NCBI RefSeq assembly: GCF_003014675.1
Contig: NZ_PYAU01000001.1
Coordinates: 1,178,001 to 1,242,000, forward strand
Length of the DNA: 64,000 bases
Reading direction: 5' to 3'
Origin: Labedella gwakjiensis
GTDB taxonomy: Bacteria; Actinomycetota; Actinomycetes; Actinomycetales; Microbacteriaceae
The translations under genes and the position numbers were made by a program. The notes beneath the pieces are model-generated. The model had not been told where the DNA came from. It made no database searches and saw only the letters and a program-made list of their open reading frames with translations. This document shows positions 8,973 through 17,972 of the stretch, piece by piece (the stretch's first letter is position 1; the number at the start of each line of letters is the position of its first letter).

Positions 8973-8977
8973 GCTTC

Positions 8978-9301
8978 GTGACCGAAGATGCCAAGCTTGC
9001 CGCCCTCCGGCGGGGGATGCTCGAACCGCTCGTACTCGCGAGTATCGAACAGCATCGCCGGTACGCCGCCGAAATCGTCGACGCTCTGCGCGCCTGCGAC
9101 TTTCCCGTCCTCGAAGGAACGCTCTACCCACTCCTCAACAGACTCCGTCGAGACGGTCTGATCGAACACGAATGGCAAGAGTCGACGTCCGGGCCGCCGA
9201 GGAAGTACCTCGCTCTCACGGCCGAGGGGCACACGCAGCTCGCGCGGTTTCGTGAGTACTGGACCAGCCTCACTCACACCCTCACGAACGTAGGAGACTG
9301 A
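8978..9301 (+). CDS. PadR-family transcriptional regulator
   Basis: A 107-residue winged-helix protein. The PadR signature runs through most of it: 'RGMLEPLVLASIEQ', then 'LEGTLYPLLNRLRRDGLIEHEW' (recognition helix, about 45-65) and the wing 'GPPRKYLALTAEG'. It starts at a GTG only 5 bp after a palindrome and without a good Shine-Dalgarno, suggesting a short or absent leader. One base separates its stop from the PspC gene start, so the two are co-transcribed. This padR-pspC arrangement is common in actinobacteria and is usually read as an envelope- or membrane-stress switch. The inducing signal is not known. Confidence 0.9.
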   Translation: MTEDAKLAALRRGMLEPLVLASIEQHRRYAAEIVDALRACDFPVLEGTLYPLLNRLRRDGLIEHEWQESTSGPPRKYLALTAEGHTQLARFREYWTSLTHTLTNVGD

Positions 9302-9302
9302 T

Positions 9303-9848
9303 ATGTCGGACACCCAGCACATGCGGCTCAGCGGCCACGCCGGAACCTTCCCCCTCACCGCGGAGGCCCACAGCCTGCTCGTCGACTACCTGGCCTCGTC
9401 CCGCAAACAACTCGCCACCACTCCCGATGCCGACGAGACCATCCGTGACGTGGAAGCCTCACTCGGTGATCGGCTGCACGAGTTGCTCGGCTCACCCGAG
9501 AAGACGATCGACGGTCATCAGATGACCGAGGTCATCCGTACTCTGGGCAGCGTCGAGCCCGACCCGGATCACTCCGCTCAGATCGAGAGCGCGCCCGGCC
9601 GCCGGTTCTGGTCCCGGATCGACGAGGGGAAGTGGTTCGGCGGCATCTGCGTCGGCATAGCCACGCGCGGTCACCTCCGCCTCGACTGGGTCCGCACGAT
9701 CGGCGTCTTTCTCATGCTCCTCACTGGGGGACTGATCGGTATCGTCTACCTCGCACTCTGGCTGATCCTTCCCCGCGCTGCGACGATCACAGAGTACGAA
9801 CAGCGCACTCGAGGAACTGTCGCCCCGAAACTCGGCACCGGTCAGTAG
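9303..9848 (+). CDS. PspC-domain membrane protein
   Basis: 181 residues. The N-terminal 100 residues are soluble with a helical 'YLASSRKQLATTPDADETIRDVEASLGDRL' type segment. Residues about 108-160 form the PspC domain: 'GGICVGIATRGHLRLDWVRT' followed by one strong hydrophobic span (about 130-155, 'IGVFLMLLTGGLIGIVYLAL'). TAGGAGAC precedes the ATG. It follows PadR by one base and is likely regulated by it. PspC proteins are inner-membrane sensors of the phage-shock response in proteobacteria; in actinobacteria their role is less defined. Confidence 0.87.
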   Translation: MSDTQHMRLSGHAGTFPLTAEAHSLLVDYLASSRKQLATTPDADETIRDVEASLGDRLHELLGSPEKTIDGHQMTEVIRTLGSVEPDPDHSAQIESAPGRRFWSRIDEGKWFGGICVGIATRGHLRLDWVRTIGVFLMLLTGGLIGIVYLALWLILPRAATITEYEQRTRGTVAPKLGTGQ

Positions 9849-9946
9849 CCGCCCCTCCCCTTCCGGGAGTTGCGATGGACTCGGGGTGGGTCCGACGCGA
9901 TGGCCAGAACCACTCGCCCGTTCGGCCTTCCCCCGATGCGACAGCG

Positions 9947-9981
9947 GAGCTGGCCCCACCCCAGCGGGGCGGGGCCAGCTC
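9947..9981. terminator. Strong GC-rich hairpin in the 300-bp gap after PspC
   Basis: The gap 9849-10149 holds no recognisable gene. Its one clear element is a 35-nt palindrome with arms GAGCTGGCCCC-A-CCCC / GGGG-C-GGGGCCAGCTC around AGC, with a single mismatch. It lies between convergent PspC and GHL6 genes and could end both transcripts, or be a repetitive extragenic palindrome. Confidence 0.6.
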
Positions 9982-10149
9982 GGGGTCGGACCTCGGCCCA
10001 GCCCTGTAAGGACGGAGATCACCTGGCGGTGGGGCCGCGGAGACGGTTCGGGCCGTCACCGCCGAGCGCTTGCCGCTGATGTTATGCCTGTGCGGCTCTG
10101 CACGCTAGGAGCTTGAGCCGACGGCGGAACCCGCGGGTAGATGAGCCCC

Positions 10150-12240
10150 TCAGCGGGTGCGCGCCACCACCATCGCGTGCCCGTCGACCGTCGAGACCCG
10201 GACGGTCGCGTAGCCGTCGGCCCACTCGACGGGGAGCTCGCGCCCCTCGGGCTCGAGGGTCACAGACACGGGTTCCGCGTCGAGACGGACCGACACCGGC
10301 ACGTCCACGAGCGGGAAGGCGTCCTCCACCACGTCGAGACCGAGCTGCCCCGGACCGTGGGCGGCAGTGGCGGTGGCGACCCGAGCGGCCACGAAGCTCA
10401 GCAGGTGGACCACGACGGCCTCGTCGGTCTGCACGACGGTGGTCTCGAGGTGCACGGGCCCACCGGCGCGCACGAGGGGACGCGGCACGAGCCGCTCGAG
10501 AACGGCGCGCACGAGGTCGCGGTACGCCGGAGCGCCGTGGGCGCCGAACGACTCGAAGGCCGCGGTCGACGACACGGCGACGCTCCCGGTCACCGCGAGG
10601 GCCGACCACTCCGACGCGTCCATCCGCGGCGGCGTGTACTCGTGGCCGCTGAAGCGGTTCCACTCGCGCTCGAACAGCGGCTCCACCACGTCGACGAGCG
10701 ACTCCGCCTGACCGCTCACACGCAGACGGAGGGTGGGCTCGTACTGCACGTGATCGAATCCGTGCACGCCGGGGACGCCGTCGGCCGGTCGCAGGAAGAC
10801 GTGGCTGAACGGCGAGTCGCCCTCGATCGACATCCCGGGCAGGTCGAGGTGCTCGAGCCCCGCGGAGCCGGAACGCGCGCCGCGGCTCACGAACACTGCG
10901 CCTCCCGCGGCGATCCGCTCCCGCAGCGCCCCGGCGAGCTCGGCGTCGATCGGCGTCGACTCCGGGATCACCACGAGTGCGTGCCCCGAGAGGTCCGCCG
11001 TGGGCGGCACGAGGACGAACTGCTGACGCAGCTGCTGCAGCGCGCGCACCACCCCGAAGCCGGACGCGCCGGGAGCATCGCCGAGGGCGGGATCGACCAC
11101 GACGGCCACGTCGGCCCGGGGCTTCGCGCCGCGCACGAAGGGCTCGCACGCCTCGATGTGGCGGTAGACGGAACCGATGAGGTCGTAGGTCACGGGGTTG
11201 AGCGCTCCCGACGGGTGCAGCAGATCACCGACGCCGCTCGTCATGCCCTGCGCGAGGATCTGCGAGCACTCGTAGAGGAGCGCCGCGTGCGGCTTCAGCC
11301 CGCCGTTGTCGCCCCAGCTCTTGTAGAACCGGCCGGTGTGGCTCAGCGTGGGCTTGTCGAGCGGACGGACGAACCGCGACACGTACGGGAAGTAGCTGTA
11401 GCCCCACCCGCCGGACGGCAGCGCCTCGATCTCGATGTGACGGACGAAGTCGGATTCCTCGGCGAGCGCCGTCTTGGGCCGGCTGTTGAACCACACGCCG
11501 GAGTCGACGTCGTCGGCGAGGTGCGGTTCGACGAGGTCGCGGAACCGCGCCATGTACCCGTGGGCGACGCGGCGCGCGTACGCGTCGCGGTCGTCCGCCG
11601 AGGCGGGGTCGAGACCGGCGGCCGCCATGCCGGCCTTCGCCCACACGGAGGAGCTCGGCTGGTCCCAGCACATGTCGAGGAAGAGGCCGTCGAGCGGGGC
11701 GAACCGGTCTATCACGGCCTGCACCTGCTCGGCGAGGAAGTCCTGGTACGGGCTCGACATGTCGAGGATCTGCCAGCCGGCGACGAAGGCGGATCCGCCC
11801 CACTTCACCTGGCGGGCGTTCTCGTCCACGACGATCCAGTCGGGGTGCAGGTCGGCGGCGTACTCGTCGCACTGCACGCTCAGGTAGATGGGCGCGCGGA
11901 TGCCCACCGCGTGGAGGGCGTCGACCTGGCGGGCGAGCAGATCGAGGTCGCCCGCGAGTCCCGGGTGTCGCTCGGGCCGACCGGTGTCGGTCGCCGAGCC
12001 GTCGTCCGTTCCGAAGTAGAGCCGCCCGTGGTGGCACTTCGCGAAGAGGGTCACGCTGTCGACGCCGGCCTCGACGAAGGTGCGCGCGAAGGCGTCGGGG
12101 TCGAAGGCGGCGCCCACGCCCTCGACGGCCGGACCGGTGTGGAAGTCGAGGTGCACGGTGCGGTGCGGGAACCCGTCGAGAGGGGCCGCTGTGGTGGCCC
12201 GGTCGGTGCGCTCGGAGGCTGTGGGGGCTGCGATGGTCAT
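10150..12240 (-). CDS. Putative glycoside hydrolase, GHL6-type TIM barrel with beta-galactosidase-trimerisation-like domain
   Basis: 696 residues, no signal peptide. The N-terminal 380 residues resemble the hypothetical glycosyl hydrolase 6 barrel found near fucosidases: 'SVTLFAKCHHGRLYFGTD', 'WGGSAFVAGWQILDMSSPYQ', 'DGLFLDMCWDQP', 'VWFNSRPKTA', 'GWGYSYFPYVSRF', 'FYKSWGDNGGLK'. The middle (about 400-560) looks like the trimerisation/Rossmann-like domain of GH42 enzymes ('ADVAVVVDPALGD'). The C-terminus is beta-rich. The ATG at 12240 follows AAAGGACA; a longer reading would run through the promoter and operator of the divergent regulator. A FadR-type regulator diverges from it and GH29 genes follow, so a fucose-containing substrate is likely. 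Catalytic residues cannot be assigned with certainty; Asp and Glu in 'FLDMCWD' and 'IEIEALPSGG' are candidates. Confidence 0.75.
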   Translation of the reverse strand: MTIAAPTASERTDRATTAAPLDGFPHRTVHLDFHTGPAVEGVGAAFDPDAFARTFVEAGVDSVTLFAKCHHGRLYFGTDDGSATDTGRPERHPGLAGDLDLLARQVDALHAVGIRAPIYLSVQCDEYAADLHPDWIVVDENARQVKWGGSAFVAGWQILDMSSPYQDFLAEQVQAVIDRFAPLDGLFLDMCWDQPSSSVWAKAGMAAAGLDPASADDRDAYARRVAHGYMARFRDLVEPHLADDVDSGVWFNSRPKTALAEESDFVRHIEIEALPSGGWGYSYFPYVSRFVRPLDKPTLSHTGRFYKSWGDNGGLKPHAALLYECSQILAQGMTSGVGDLLHPSGALNPVTYDLIGSVYRHIEACEPFVRGAKPRADVAVVVDPALGDAPGASGFGVVRALQQLRQQFVLVPPTADLSGHALVVIPESTPIDAELAGALRERIAAGGAVFVSRGARSGSAGLEHLDLPGMSIEGDSPFSHVFLRPADGVPGVHGFDHVQYEPTLRLRVSGQAESLVDVVEPLFEREWNRFSGHEYTPPRMDASEWSALAVTGSVAVSSTAAFESFGAHGAPAYRDLVRAVLERLVPRPLVRAGGPVHLETTVVQTDEAVVVHLLSFVAARVATATAAHGPGQLGLDVVEDAFPLVDVPVSVRLDAEPVSVTLEPEGRELPVEWADGYATVRVSTVDGHAMVVARTR

Positions 12241-12273
12241 GGGGTGTCCTTTCGGGACCGATCGAGTGCGTCG

Positions 12274-12288
12274 ATTGATGTGATGACT
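12274..12288. promoter_or_regulatory. FadR/GntR-type operator box 1 (ATTGATGTGATGACT)
   Basis: Lies between the GHL6 gene and the FadR-type regulator. It matches the 15-mer ATTGATNNGATGAWT shared with four other promoter gaps (17836-17850, 17920-17934, 21935-21949 and 26749-26763, the last on the minus strand). Confidence 0.6.
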
Positions 12289-12302
12289 GGGCGGACGGCC
12301 GC

Positions 12303-12308
12303 TACAGT
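12303..12308 (+). promoter_or_regulatory. -10 box TACAGT for a leaderless regulator transcript
   Basis: TACAGT ends 6 nt before the ATG at 12315, and no Shine-Dalgarno is visible. This is the usual geometry of leaderless actinobacterial promoters. Confidence 0.5.
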
Positions 12309-12314
12309 GACGGG

Positions 12315-13115
12315 ATGGACGATGAGACGACCGGCGGACCGGTGAGCGATGCGGCGACGACGGGCGCGACGCCGCCCGCTGCACCGGGTGGACCGGCCGA
12401 GAAGCGGCAGAACCCGCGATCGCAGACGGACCTCGTCGTCGATGAGATCAAGGCGATGATCGTGCGCGGCGACCTCGGCCCCGGGTCGCGGCTGCCGATC
12501 GAGAAGGACCTCGCCGCGCGCCTCGGCGTCTCCCGCAGCCCACTCCGCGAGGGCGTGCGATCCCTCGCCGCGATGGGTGTGCTCGAGAGCCGCCAGGGCG
12601 ACGGCACCTACGTGACCTCGCTCGATGCGTCGCTGCTCCTCGCGCCGCTCGAGTTCCTCGTGAACCTGCAGTCCCCCGACGAATCGGAGAACCTCGCCTC
12701 CGTGCGCCGCCTCCTCGAGGTCGAGGCCGCGGCCCGCGCGACGCTCCGGATCACGGCTGAGGAGCTCGCGGACGCGGAGGGGCTCCTCGACTCGATCTCC
12801 GACATCGTCGACGAGCCGGTCGAGGCGCACCACGACGCGATCATGGACGTCGACATCCGCTTCCACCGCGTGATCGCCCACGCGGCAGGCAACCCTGCCC
12901 TCGAAGCGCTCATCGAGGCGTTCGCGAACCGCACGGTCAGGGCGCGCACGTGGCGCGCCCTGACCGAGCAGGGCGTCGTGCCGCGGACCCACGAGGAGCA
13001 CCGCGCGATCCTCAAGGCCCTCGCCTCCGGCGACCCCGACCGCGCCCGGCTCGCGATGTCCGTCCACCTCCTCGAGGTGGAGGACTTCCTCGCCGAGCAC
13101 CCCCTCTCGTCCTGA
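12315..13115 (+). CDS. FadR-subfamily (GntR) transcriptional regulator
   Basis: 266 residues with a Pro/Gly/Ala-rich disordered N-terminus (1-33). A GntR winged helix follows at about 36-105 ('EIKAMIVRGDLGPGSRLPIEKDLAARLGVSRSPLREGVRSLAAMGVL') and then an FCD all-helical sensor domain at about 120-258, with the metal-binding-type Asp/His pattern ('DVDIRFHRVIAHAAGN', 'EEHRAILKALASGD', 'MSVHL'). FadR-type regulators usually sense sugar acids or carboxylates, which fits the fuconate/KDG enzymes nearby. The start is probably leaderless. One copy of the 15-bp box lies directly upstream, consistent with autoregulation and control of the GHL6 gene, and four more copies lie through the locus. Confidence 0.9.
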   Translation: MDDETTGGPVSDAATTGATPPAAPGGPAEKRQNPRSQTDLVVDEIKAMIVRGDLGPGSRLPIEKDLAARLGVSRSPLREGVRSLAAMGVLESRQGDGTYVTSLDASLLLAPLEFLVNLQSPDESENLASVRRLLEVEAAARATLRITAEELADAEGLLDSISDIVDEPVEAHHDAIMDVDIRFHRVIAHAAGNPALEALIEAFANRTVRARTWRALTEQGVVPRTHEEHRAILKALASGDPDRARLAMSVHLLEVEDFLAEHPLSS

Positions 13116-13141
13116 GCGGAGGCGGCGGCTGCCGCCAGAGG

Positions 13142-14425
13142 TCACCGGAGGAACAGCTCGACGACGGGGACGGCGACGTCGGGGCGAACCACGGGCAGCG
13201 TGAGCGTGAGCGTTCCGGGCGCCTGTCCCCCGATGCCGGTGGTGAGCGGCTTCACGTCGGGTGAGATCTCCCGGAAGGGGATCTCCGAGGCGTCGTTCAG
13301 CAGCTGCGCGTACGCGACCTTGCCGCCGAGGCCCGCGAGGTGCACGTGTTCGAACGGCCACGCGAAGAGGTGCAGGTAGAGGCGGTCGCCGCGCTGCGTG
13401 TAGCGCGCATCCGACGGTGCCTGGAACTCCGACGCGCCCGCACCGCGGATCGAGCGCTCGTGGTGGTGCATCCAGCGCGCGAACTCGGAGAGGGTCCTCG
13501 TGGCGACGGGGTCGAGTTCGCCGCGTGCCGTCGGCCCCACGTTGAGGAGCATGTTGCCGTTCTTCGAGACGCCGTCGATGAGCATCCGGATCATGAGCTC
13601 GGGATCCTTGTGCTGGTGGTTGTCGCGGAAGTATCCCCAGCTGCCGTTGATGGTCTGGCAGGCCTCCCACGCCACGGGCTCCCCGTCGACCTCCATAGGA
13701 CGGTCGGGCTGGTACTGCTCGGGCGTGACGATGTCGCCGGGGATCTCGAGGCGGTCGTTCACGACGATGTCGGGCTGCAGCTCGCGTGTGAGCGCCATGA
13801 GCTCCTCCGAGCCCCAGTCCTCGGCGCCTTTCCCACCCCAGACCGGGTGGTGGTGGTCGTTCGCGTAGGAGAAGTCGTAGAAGAGGTAGTCGATGCGGCC
13901 GTAGCCCGTGAGCAGTTCGCGGACCTGGCCGTGCAGGTACTCGCGGTACCGCGCCATGTCGCGGCCCTCGTTGAGCGCGGCGATCTCCTCCTCCGTGTCG
14001 TCGCGGCGCGGGTGGCGGCCGTCGATCGTGAAGTCCGGGTGGTGCCAGTCGAGCAGCGAGTGGTAGAACCCCACATGCAGGCCCTCGGCACGCACGGCGT
14101 CGACGAACTCGCGCACGAGGTCTCGCGCGGCCGGCGTGTTCGTGGCCTTGTAGTCGGTGAGCGCCGAGTCCCACAGGCAGAAGCCGTCGTGGTGCTTCGT
14201 GGTGAGGACCACGTACGTCATGCCGGCCTCGCGCGCCGCACGCGCCCACGCCCGCGGGTCGTAGAGGTCGGGCTCGAAGTAGCGGGCGTACTTCTCGTAC
14301 TCCTCCGTCGGCATCTTCTCGTAGTTCATCACCCACTCGTGGCGGGCCGGCAGGGCGTACAGGCCCCAGTGCACGAACATCCCGAAGCGGTCGTGCGTGA
14401 ACCAGGGGGCTGGGGTGGAGCTCAT
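13142..14425 (-). CDS. Alpha-L-fucosidase, GH29 (short intracellular form)
   Basis: 427 residues, no signal peptide. The GH29 barrel occupies about 8-330: 'FGMFVHWGLYALPARHEW', 'VLTTKHHDGFCLWDS', 'GYGRIDYLFYDFSY', 'NGNMLLNVGPTARG'. Asp184 in 'FYDFSY' is at the position of the catalytic nucleophile. The acid/base is not conserved across the family and is not assigned. A short beta domain closes the protein. It is the last gene of the importer operon (binding protein, two permeases, fucosidase), 85 nt after the second permease and with AAAGGACC before its ATG. It would cleave imported fuco-oligosaccharides. A second, diverged GH29 lies at 17973; the two probably differ in linkage preference. 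Confidence 0.92.
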   Translation of the reverse strand: MSSTPAPWFTHDRFGMFVHWGLYALPARHEWVMNYEKMPTEEYEKYARYFEPDLYDPRAWARAAREAGMTYVVLTTKHHDGFCLWDSALTDYKATNTPAARDLVREFVDAVRAEGLHVGFYHSLLDWHHPDFTIDGRHPRRDDTEEEIAALNEGRDMARYREYLHGQVRELLTGYGRIDYLFYDFSYANDHHHPVWGGKGAEDWGSEELMALTRELQPDIVVNDRLEIPGDIVTPEQYQPDRPMEVDGEPVAWEACQTINGSWGYFRDNHQHKDPELMIRMLIDGVSKNGNMLLNVGPTARGELDPVATRTLSEFARWMHHHERSIRGAGASEFQAPSDARYTQRGDRLYLHLFAWPFEHVHLAGLGGKVAYAQLLNDASEIPFREISPDVKPLTTGIGGQAPGTLTLTLPVVRPDVAVPVVELFLR

Positions 14426-14510
14426 CGTCGAGTGGTCCTTTCGTTTCGTCGTGGAGGCACGGCGGGACCGCCGGCTCCGGGGCGCGTCGCGCCCGATGTG
14501 GTACGTCGGC

Positions 14511-15482
14511 TCACTTGCCGCCCATGCCGCTCGAGAGGGCGATGCCCTTCACGAGGTACTTCTGCAGCAGTATCGCGAGGCCGGCCGTCGGGATCATCGA
14601 GATCGTCGACGCGGCCATGATGAGCTGCCACTGCCTGCCGCCCTGGCCGAGGAAGTTGTTGAGACCGAGGGGCACGGTGGCGTACGACGGATCGTTGATC
14701 ACGATGAGCGGCCACAGGAAGCTGTTCCAGTAGTTGATGAACGTGAACACGACGAGCACGGCGATCGTGGGCTTCACGACGGGCACGATGATGCCGAGCA
14801 GGATGCGCAGGTGGGAGGCGCCGTCGAGCTTGCCCGCCTCCTCGAGCTCCATCGGCACCGAGAGCATCGCCTGCCGCAGCAGGAAGGTGCCGAACGCGGT
14901 GAAGGCCCACGGCACGATGAGCGCCTGGTAGGAGTCGACCCAGCCGAGCTGCGTCATGAAGAGGAACATCGGGATGACGACGACCTCCTGCGGCACCATG
15001 AGGGTGCCGAGGAAGACGAAGAAGATCCCGTCGCGGCCTCGGAATCGGAGGCGGGAGAACGCGTACGCGGAGAGCACGCTCGTCGCGACGACGAGGGCCG
15101 TTCCGAGCACCGATACGATCGCGCCGTTCAGCATGTACTGGCCGAAGGGCACGTAGCTCCACACGTCGGCGTAGTTCTGCCAGCGCACCTCGCTGCCGAC
15201 GAGCGACGGCGGGGAGGAGAACACCTCGGCGCCCGGCTTGAGCGACGTCGCGAGCATCCAGATGAGCGGGATCATGAACACGATCACGAAGACCGTGAGG
15301 AGCAGCTGCGAGATCCTGTCGTTCCGACGGCGACGGCGTTCGTTCGCCGTCCGCAGGAGCTTCGTGTCGCGCTCGTCACGAGCAGAGCGGGCGGTCGCCG
15401 GGGCCGCGCGGCGCCCGGACGTCGCCCGGCTCGGGGAGTCCGTCGGGGCGACGGCCGGCACGTCGATGGTCCGGTCACTCAT
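14511..15482 (-). CDS. Carbohydrate ABC transporter permease (MalG type)
   Basis: 323 residues with a long basic, disordered N-terminus (1-57) before the first membrane span (about 58-80). Six spans are expected, and the EAA-loop that docks the ATPase is visible as 'EEAGKLDGASHLRILLGIIVP' (about 210-230). It ends in 'ALSSGMGGK', a tail typical of MalG-like subunits. Its start overlaps the previous permease by 8 nt. No ATPase gene is present in this operon, so a shared multitask ATPase encoded elsewhere is likely. Confidence 0.92.
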   Translation of the reverse strand: MSDRTIDVPAVAPTDSPSRATSGRRAAPATARSARDERDTKLLRTANERRRRRNDRISQLLLTVFVIVFMIPLIWMLATSLKPGAEVFSSPPSLVGSEVRWQNYADVWSYVPFGQYMLNGAIVSVLGTALVVATSVLSAYAFSRLRFRGRDGIFFVFLGTLMVPQEVVVIPMFLFMTQLGWVDSYQALIVPWAFTAFGTFLLRQAMLSVPMELEEAGKLDGASHLRILLGIIVPVVKPTIAVLVVFTFINYWNSFLWPLIVINDPSYATVPLGLNNFLGQGGRQWQLIMAASTISMIPTAGLAILLQKYLVKGIALSSGMGGK

Positions 15483-16425
15483 AGTGCACCCACTTCTTCT
15501 GAGCCACGAACATCAGTCCGGTGACGGCCAGGATCATGACGAACAGGATCACCCCGACGGCGGAGGCGAGACCGAGGTTGAAGTACTGGAACCCGGTCCG
15601 GTAGAGGTACATCACCATCGTCGTCGTCGAGCTGTCCGGGCCGCCGTTCGTGAGGACGAAGGGTTGGGCGAAGACCTGGAACGACGTGATGAGCGTCATC
15701 GTCGCGGCGAAGAAGATCGACGGCGACATGAGGGGGATCTTGATGCTGAAGAAGCGGCGGATGGGCCCGGCTCCGTCGATCGAGGCACTGTCCATGAGCG
15801 TCTCCGGAACCGCCTGCAACGAGGACGAGAAGATCAGGAGGTTGTAGCCGAAACCCTGCCAGAGCGACATGACGACGACGCTGATCATGGCCGTCGAGGT
15901 GTCGCCGAGGAAGTTGGGGGCCGCGACCCCGAAGAGGGAGCGCCACACGCCGTCGATGAGCCCGTTCGGGATGAGCATGATCTGCCACACGGCGGCGTTG
16001 GCGACCATCGGGGTGACCACGGGGACGAAGAGGAGCACGCGGTAGACGTTCGCCCCGCGGATTCGCGGCGAGATCCACGCGGCGATGGCCATGGAGAACG
16101 CGAGGTTGACGGGCACATAGGCCACGACGAAGACGAGGGTGTTGACGATGGTCTTGAGGAAGGCCGGGTCGTTCGTGAGCAGCTGGACGAAGTTGTCGAT
16201 GCCGGTGAACGTCGGTGTCCCGGCGAGCGGCCACACGGTGAAGGCGACGGCGATGGACGCGATGATCGGGAAGGCCGTGAAGATGGCGAAGCCGCCGAGG
16301 CTCGGGCCGAGGAAGCCGGCGGCCGCGAGTCCGTCACCCCGTCGTCTGCGTCGTGGCGTGGCGGCCGAACCGGGTGGCGACCCGTTTGCCGCTTCAGCCC
16401 GTTTCCGGGAGATGGCGAGTGACAT
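15475..16425 (-). CDS. Carbohydrate ABC transporter permease (MalF type)
   Basis: 316 residues, six membrane spans, basic N-terminus. The EAA-like loop appears around 'LMDSASIDGAGPIRRFFSIKIPLM' (about 205-228), and 'LTNGGPDSSTTTMVMYLYRTGF' is the usual segment before the last spans. The ATG at 16425 is preferred over one 15 nt upstream because AAGGAG sits 5 nt before it. A strong hairpin lies between this gene and the binding-protein gene upstream. Confidence 0.92.
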   Translation of the reverse strand: MSLAISRKRAEAANGSPPGSAATPRRRRRGDGLAAAGFLGPSLGGFAIFTAFPIIASIAVAFTVWPLAGTPTFTGIDNFVQLLTNDPAFLKTIVNTLVFVVAYVPVNLAFSMAIAAWISPRIRGANVYRVLLFVPVVTPMVANAAVWQIMLIPNGLIDGVWRSLFGVAAPNFLGDTSTAMISVVVMSLWQGFGYNLLIFSSSLQAVPETLMDSASIDGAGPIRRFFSIKIPLMSPSIFFAATMTLITSFQVFAQPFVLTNGGPDSSTTTMVMYLYRTGFQYFNLGLASAVGVILFVMILAVTGLMFVAQKKWVHYE

Positions 16426-16479
16426 GACGCTCCTTCGCATCGTTCGTGTCAGGGGTGCGTGGGCGCCGCATGCGCCCGT

Positions 16480-16511
16480 GATGGGGGCGGCCCGGGCGGG
16501 CCGCCCCCATC
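16480..16511 (-). terminator. Intra-operon hairpin after the binding-protein gene
   Basis: A perfect 14-bp stem (GATGGGGGCGGCCC and complement) with a GGGC loop, 7 nt past the stop of the binding-protein gene and 54 nt before the permease start. Such hairpins partly terminate or protect mRNA so that the binding protein is made in excess over the permeases. Confidence 0.7.
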
Positions 16512-16518
16512 GTCGGGA

Positions 16519-17760
16519 TCAGCCGGCGCTGCCGCTGCTGCTCTGCACGCTCTCGAGGAACGACTTCGCGTCACTCTGACCGTTGATGACCGAGATCGCA
16601 CCCTGCGAGAAGCTCAGTCCGTCCTGCGTCCACGTGGGGGTGGACAGGTAGGGCTGGCCGGTCTCGAGCGCGGACTCGAGGGTCTCCTGCGCGCCGTCGA
16701 CGGCCGAGGCGTACCAGGTCGACTGCTCGGCGGTGCGGGCGGGGAATGCCCGACCCTGGGTGCCGAGGTAGTCCTGGGCGTCCTTGCCGGTGATGATCGC
16801 GAGCGCCTTCGCGGCGACATCGGGGGTGCTGCACTTCGTCGTGATCCCGAAGCCCGATCCGCCGACGGCGGTCCCCGGGCCGGCGTCGCCGACGGGCAGT
16901 GTGACGACGCCGACGTCGAACTTGGCCTGGTCCTTGACGTTGATCATGTCCCACGGGCCGGTCACGTACATGGCGGCGTTGCCCGAGAGGAACTGGGAGC
17001 CGTCGCTCGAGTCGGTGGCGAGTTCGGCGGCGACGCCCTGCTCGCTCACGAGGCTCGCGTACCACTCCATCGTCTTCTCCTGGCCGGCGCTCGTGAGGTT
17101 GAGCTTGCCGTCCTCCGTCGCGGCCTGGTCCCCGCCGATCGTCGGACCCCACTGGTTCATGGCGTCGATCGCGTTGGTCGCGGCGAAGCCGTACTTCCCG
17201 CCGCTCGTGAGCGCCTTGGCCGCCGTCTCGAACTCGTCGATCGTCCAGCCGTCCACCGGCTCGTCGAGACCGGCCGCCGCGAAGGCGTCCTTGTCGTAGA
17301 AGACCATGTAGGGGCCGAGGTCGTACGGGATCGCGAGCTGCTTGCCGTCGGCCTGGAGGGCCGTGATGATCGACGAGTCGAAATCGGCCGTGTCGATGCC
17401 CGCGGCGTCGAGCTCGTCGTCGAGCGGGACGAAGTAGTTCGCGAACTGCTGGACGCGCGCCATCTGCAGCCCGGCGATGCACGGCGCGTCGGCGCCGGCG
17501 AGAGTGGTGGGGAGCTTCGTCCAGTAGTCGGGCCAGGCGGCCGTCGTGAGCTTGACGGTGATCGTCGGGTCCTCCTCGTGGACCATGTCGGCCAGATGCT
17601 GCCACGCAGCCGTCTCGACCTCCGACCCCGCCCAGACCGACCAGTTGATGGTCGTGTTGCCGTCGGCATCGGTGCCGGACGAGCCGCCCGAACTGCACGC
17701 GGCGAGCGGGAGTACGAGGACTGCCGCCGCGGCGACCAATCCCAGGGACCTGCGTTTCAC
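16519..17760 (-). CDS. Sugar ABC transporter substrate-binding lipoprotein (fucoside importer)
   Basis: 413 residues from a GTG at 17760 with a strong GAGGAGG upstream. The signal peptide ends in a LAAC lipobox at about residue 22, followed by a Ser/Gly-rich linker. The body is a family 1 extracellular binding protein ('TINWSVWAGSEVETAAWQHL' opening, 'GPYMVFYDKDAF' hinge, 'SGNAAMYVTGPWDM'). It heads the operon with two permeases and GH29, and is divergent from the second GH29. The gap between them carries two operator-like boxes. A fuco-oligosaccharide ligand is an inference from neighbours. Confidence 0.92.
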   Translation of the reverse strand: MKRRSLGLVAAAAVLVLPLAACSSGGSSGTDADGNTTINWSVWAGSEVETAAWQHLADMVHEEDPTITVKLTTAAWPDYWTKLPTTLAGADAPCIAGLQMARVQQFANYFVPLDDELDAAGIDTADFDSSIITALQADGKQLAIPYDLGPYMVFYDKDAFAAAGLDEPVDGWTIDEFETAAKALTSGGKYGFAATNAIDAMNQWGPTIGGDQAATEDGKLNLTSAGQEKTMEWYASLVSEQGVAAELATDSSDGSQFLSGNAAMYVTGPWDMINVKDQAKFDVGVVTLPVGDAGPGTAVGGSGFGITTKCSTPDVAAKALAIITGKDAQDYLGTQGRAFPARTAEQSTWYASAVDGAQETLESALETGQPYLSTPTWTQDGLSFSQGAISVINGQSDAKSFLESVQSSSGSAG

Positions 17761-17825
17761 TGTTCCTCCTCGTTGAGGGGTCCGGCTCCGTCTCCACTTT
17801 CGTGGCGGTGCTCTCAGACCTAGGC

Positions 17826-17850
17826 CATCTGACAAATGGATCAGATGATT
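17826..17850. promoter_or_regulatory. Operator box 2 within a CATCTGA-N8-TCAGATG inverted repeat
   Basis: Perfect 7-bp arms at 17826-17832 and 17841-17847. The right arm is part of ATGGATCAGATGATT (17836-17850), one of five copies of the shared locus box. It lies about 66 bp upstream of the binding-protein start. Confidence 0.6.
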
Positions 17851-17919
17851 CCTCAGTGTGCTTCGCTAAGATGCCGTTGTCAATGACGAATTCCGGCTAT
17901 GTTCGGACATTTCCCAGGA

Positions 17920-17934
17920 ATTGATAAGATCAAT
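17920..17934. promoter_or_regulatory. Operator box 3, perfect inverted repeat ATTGAT-AAG-ATCAAT
   Basis: The most symmetric copy of the locus box, 38 bp before the GH29 start at 17973. Symmetric 6-bp arms around 3 bp fit binding by a dimeric GntR-type regulator. Confidence 0.65.
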
Positions 17935-17972
17935 CCGACGACAAATCCATCCACACCGACCAAGGGACGACG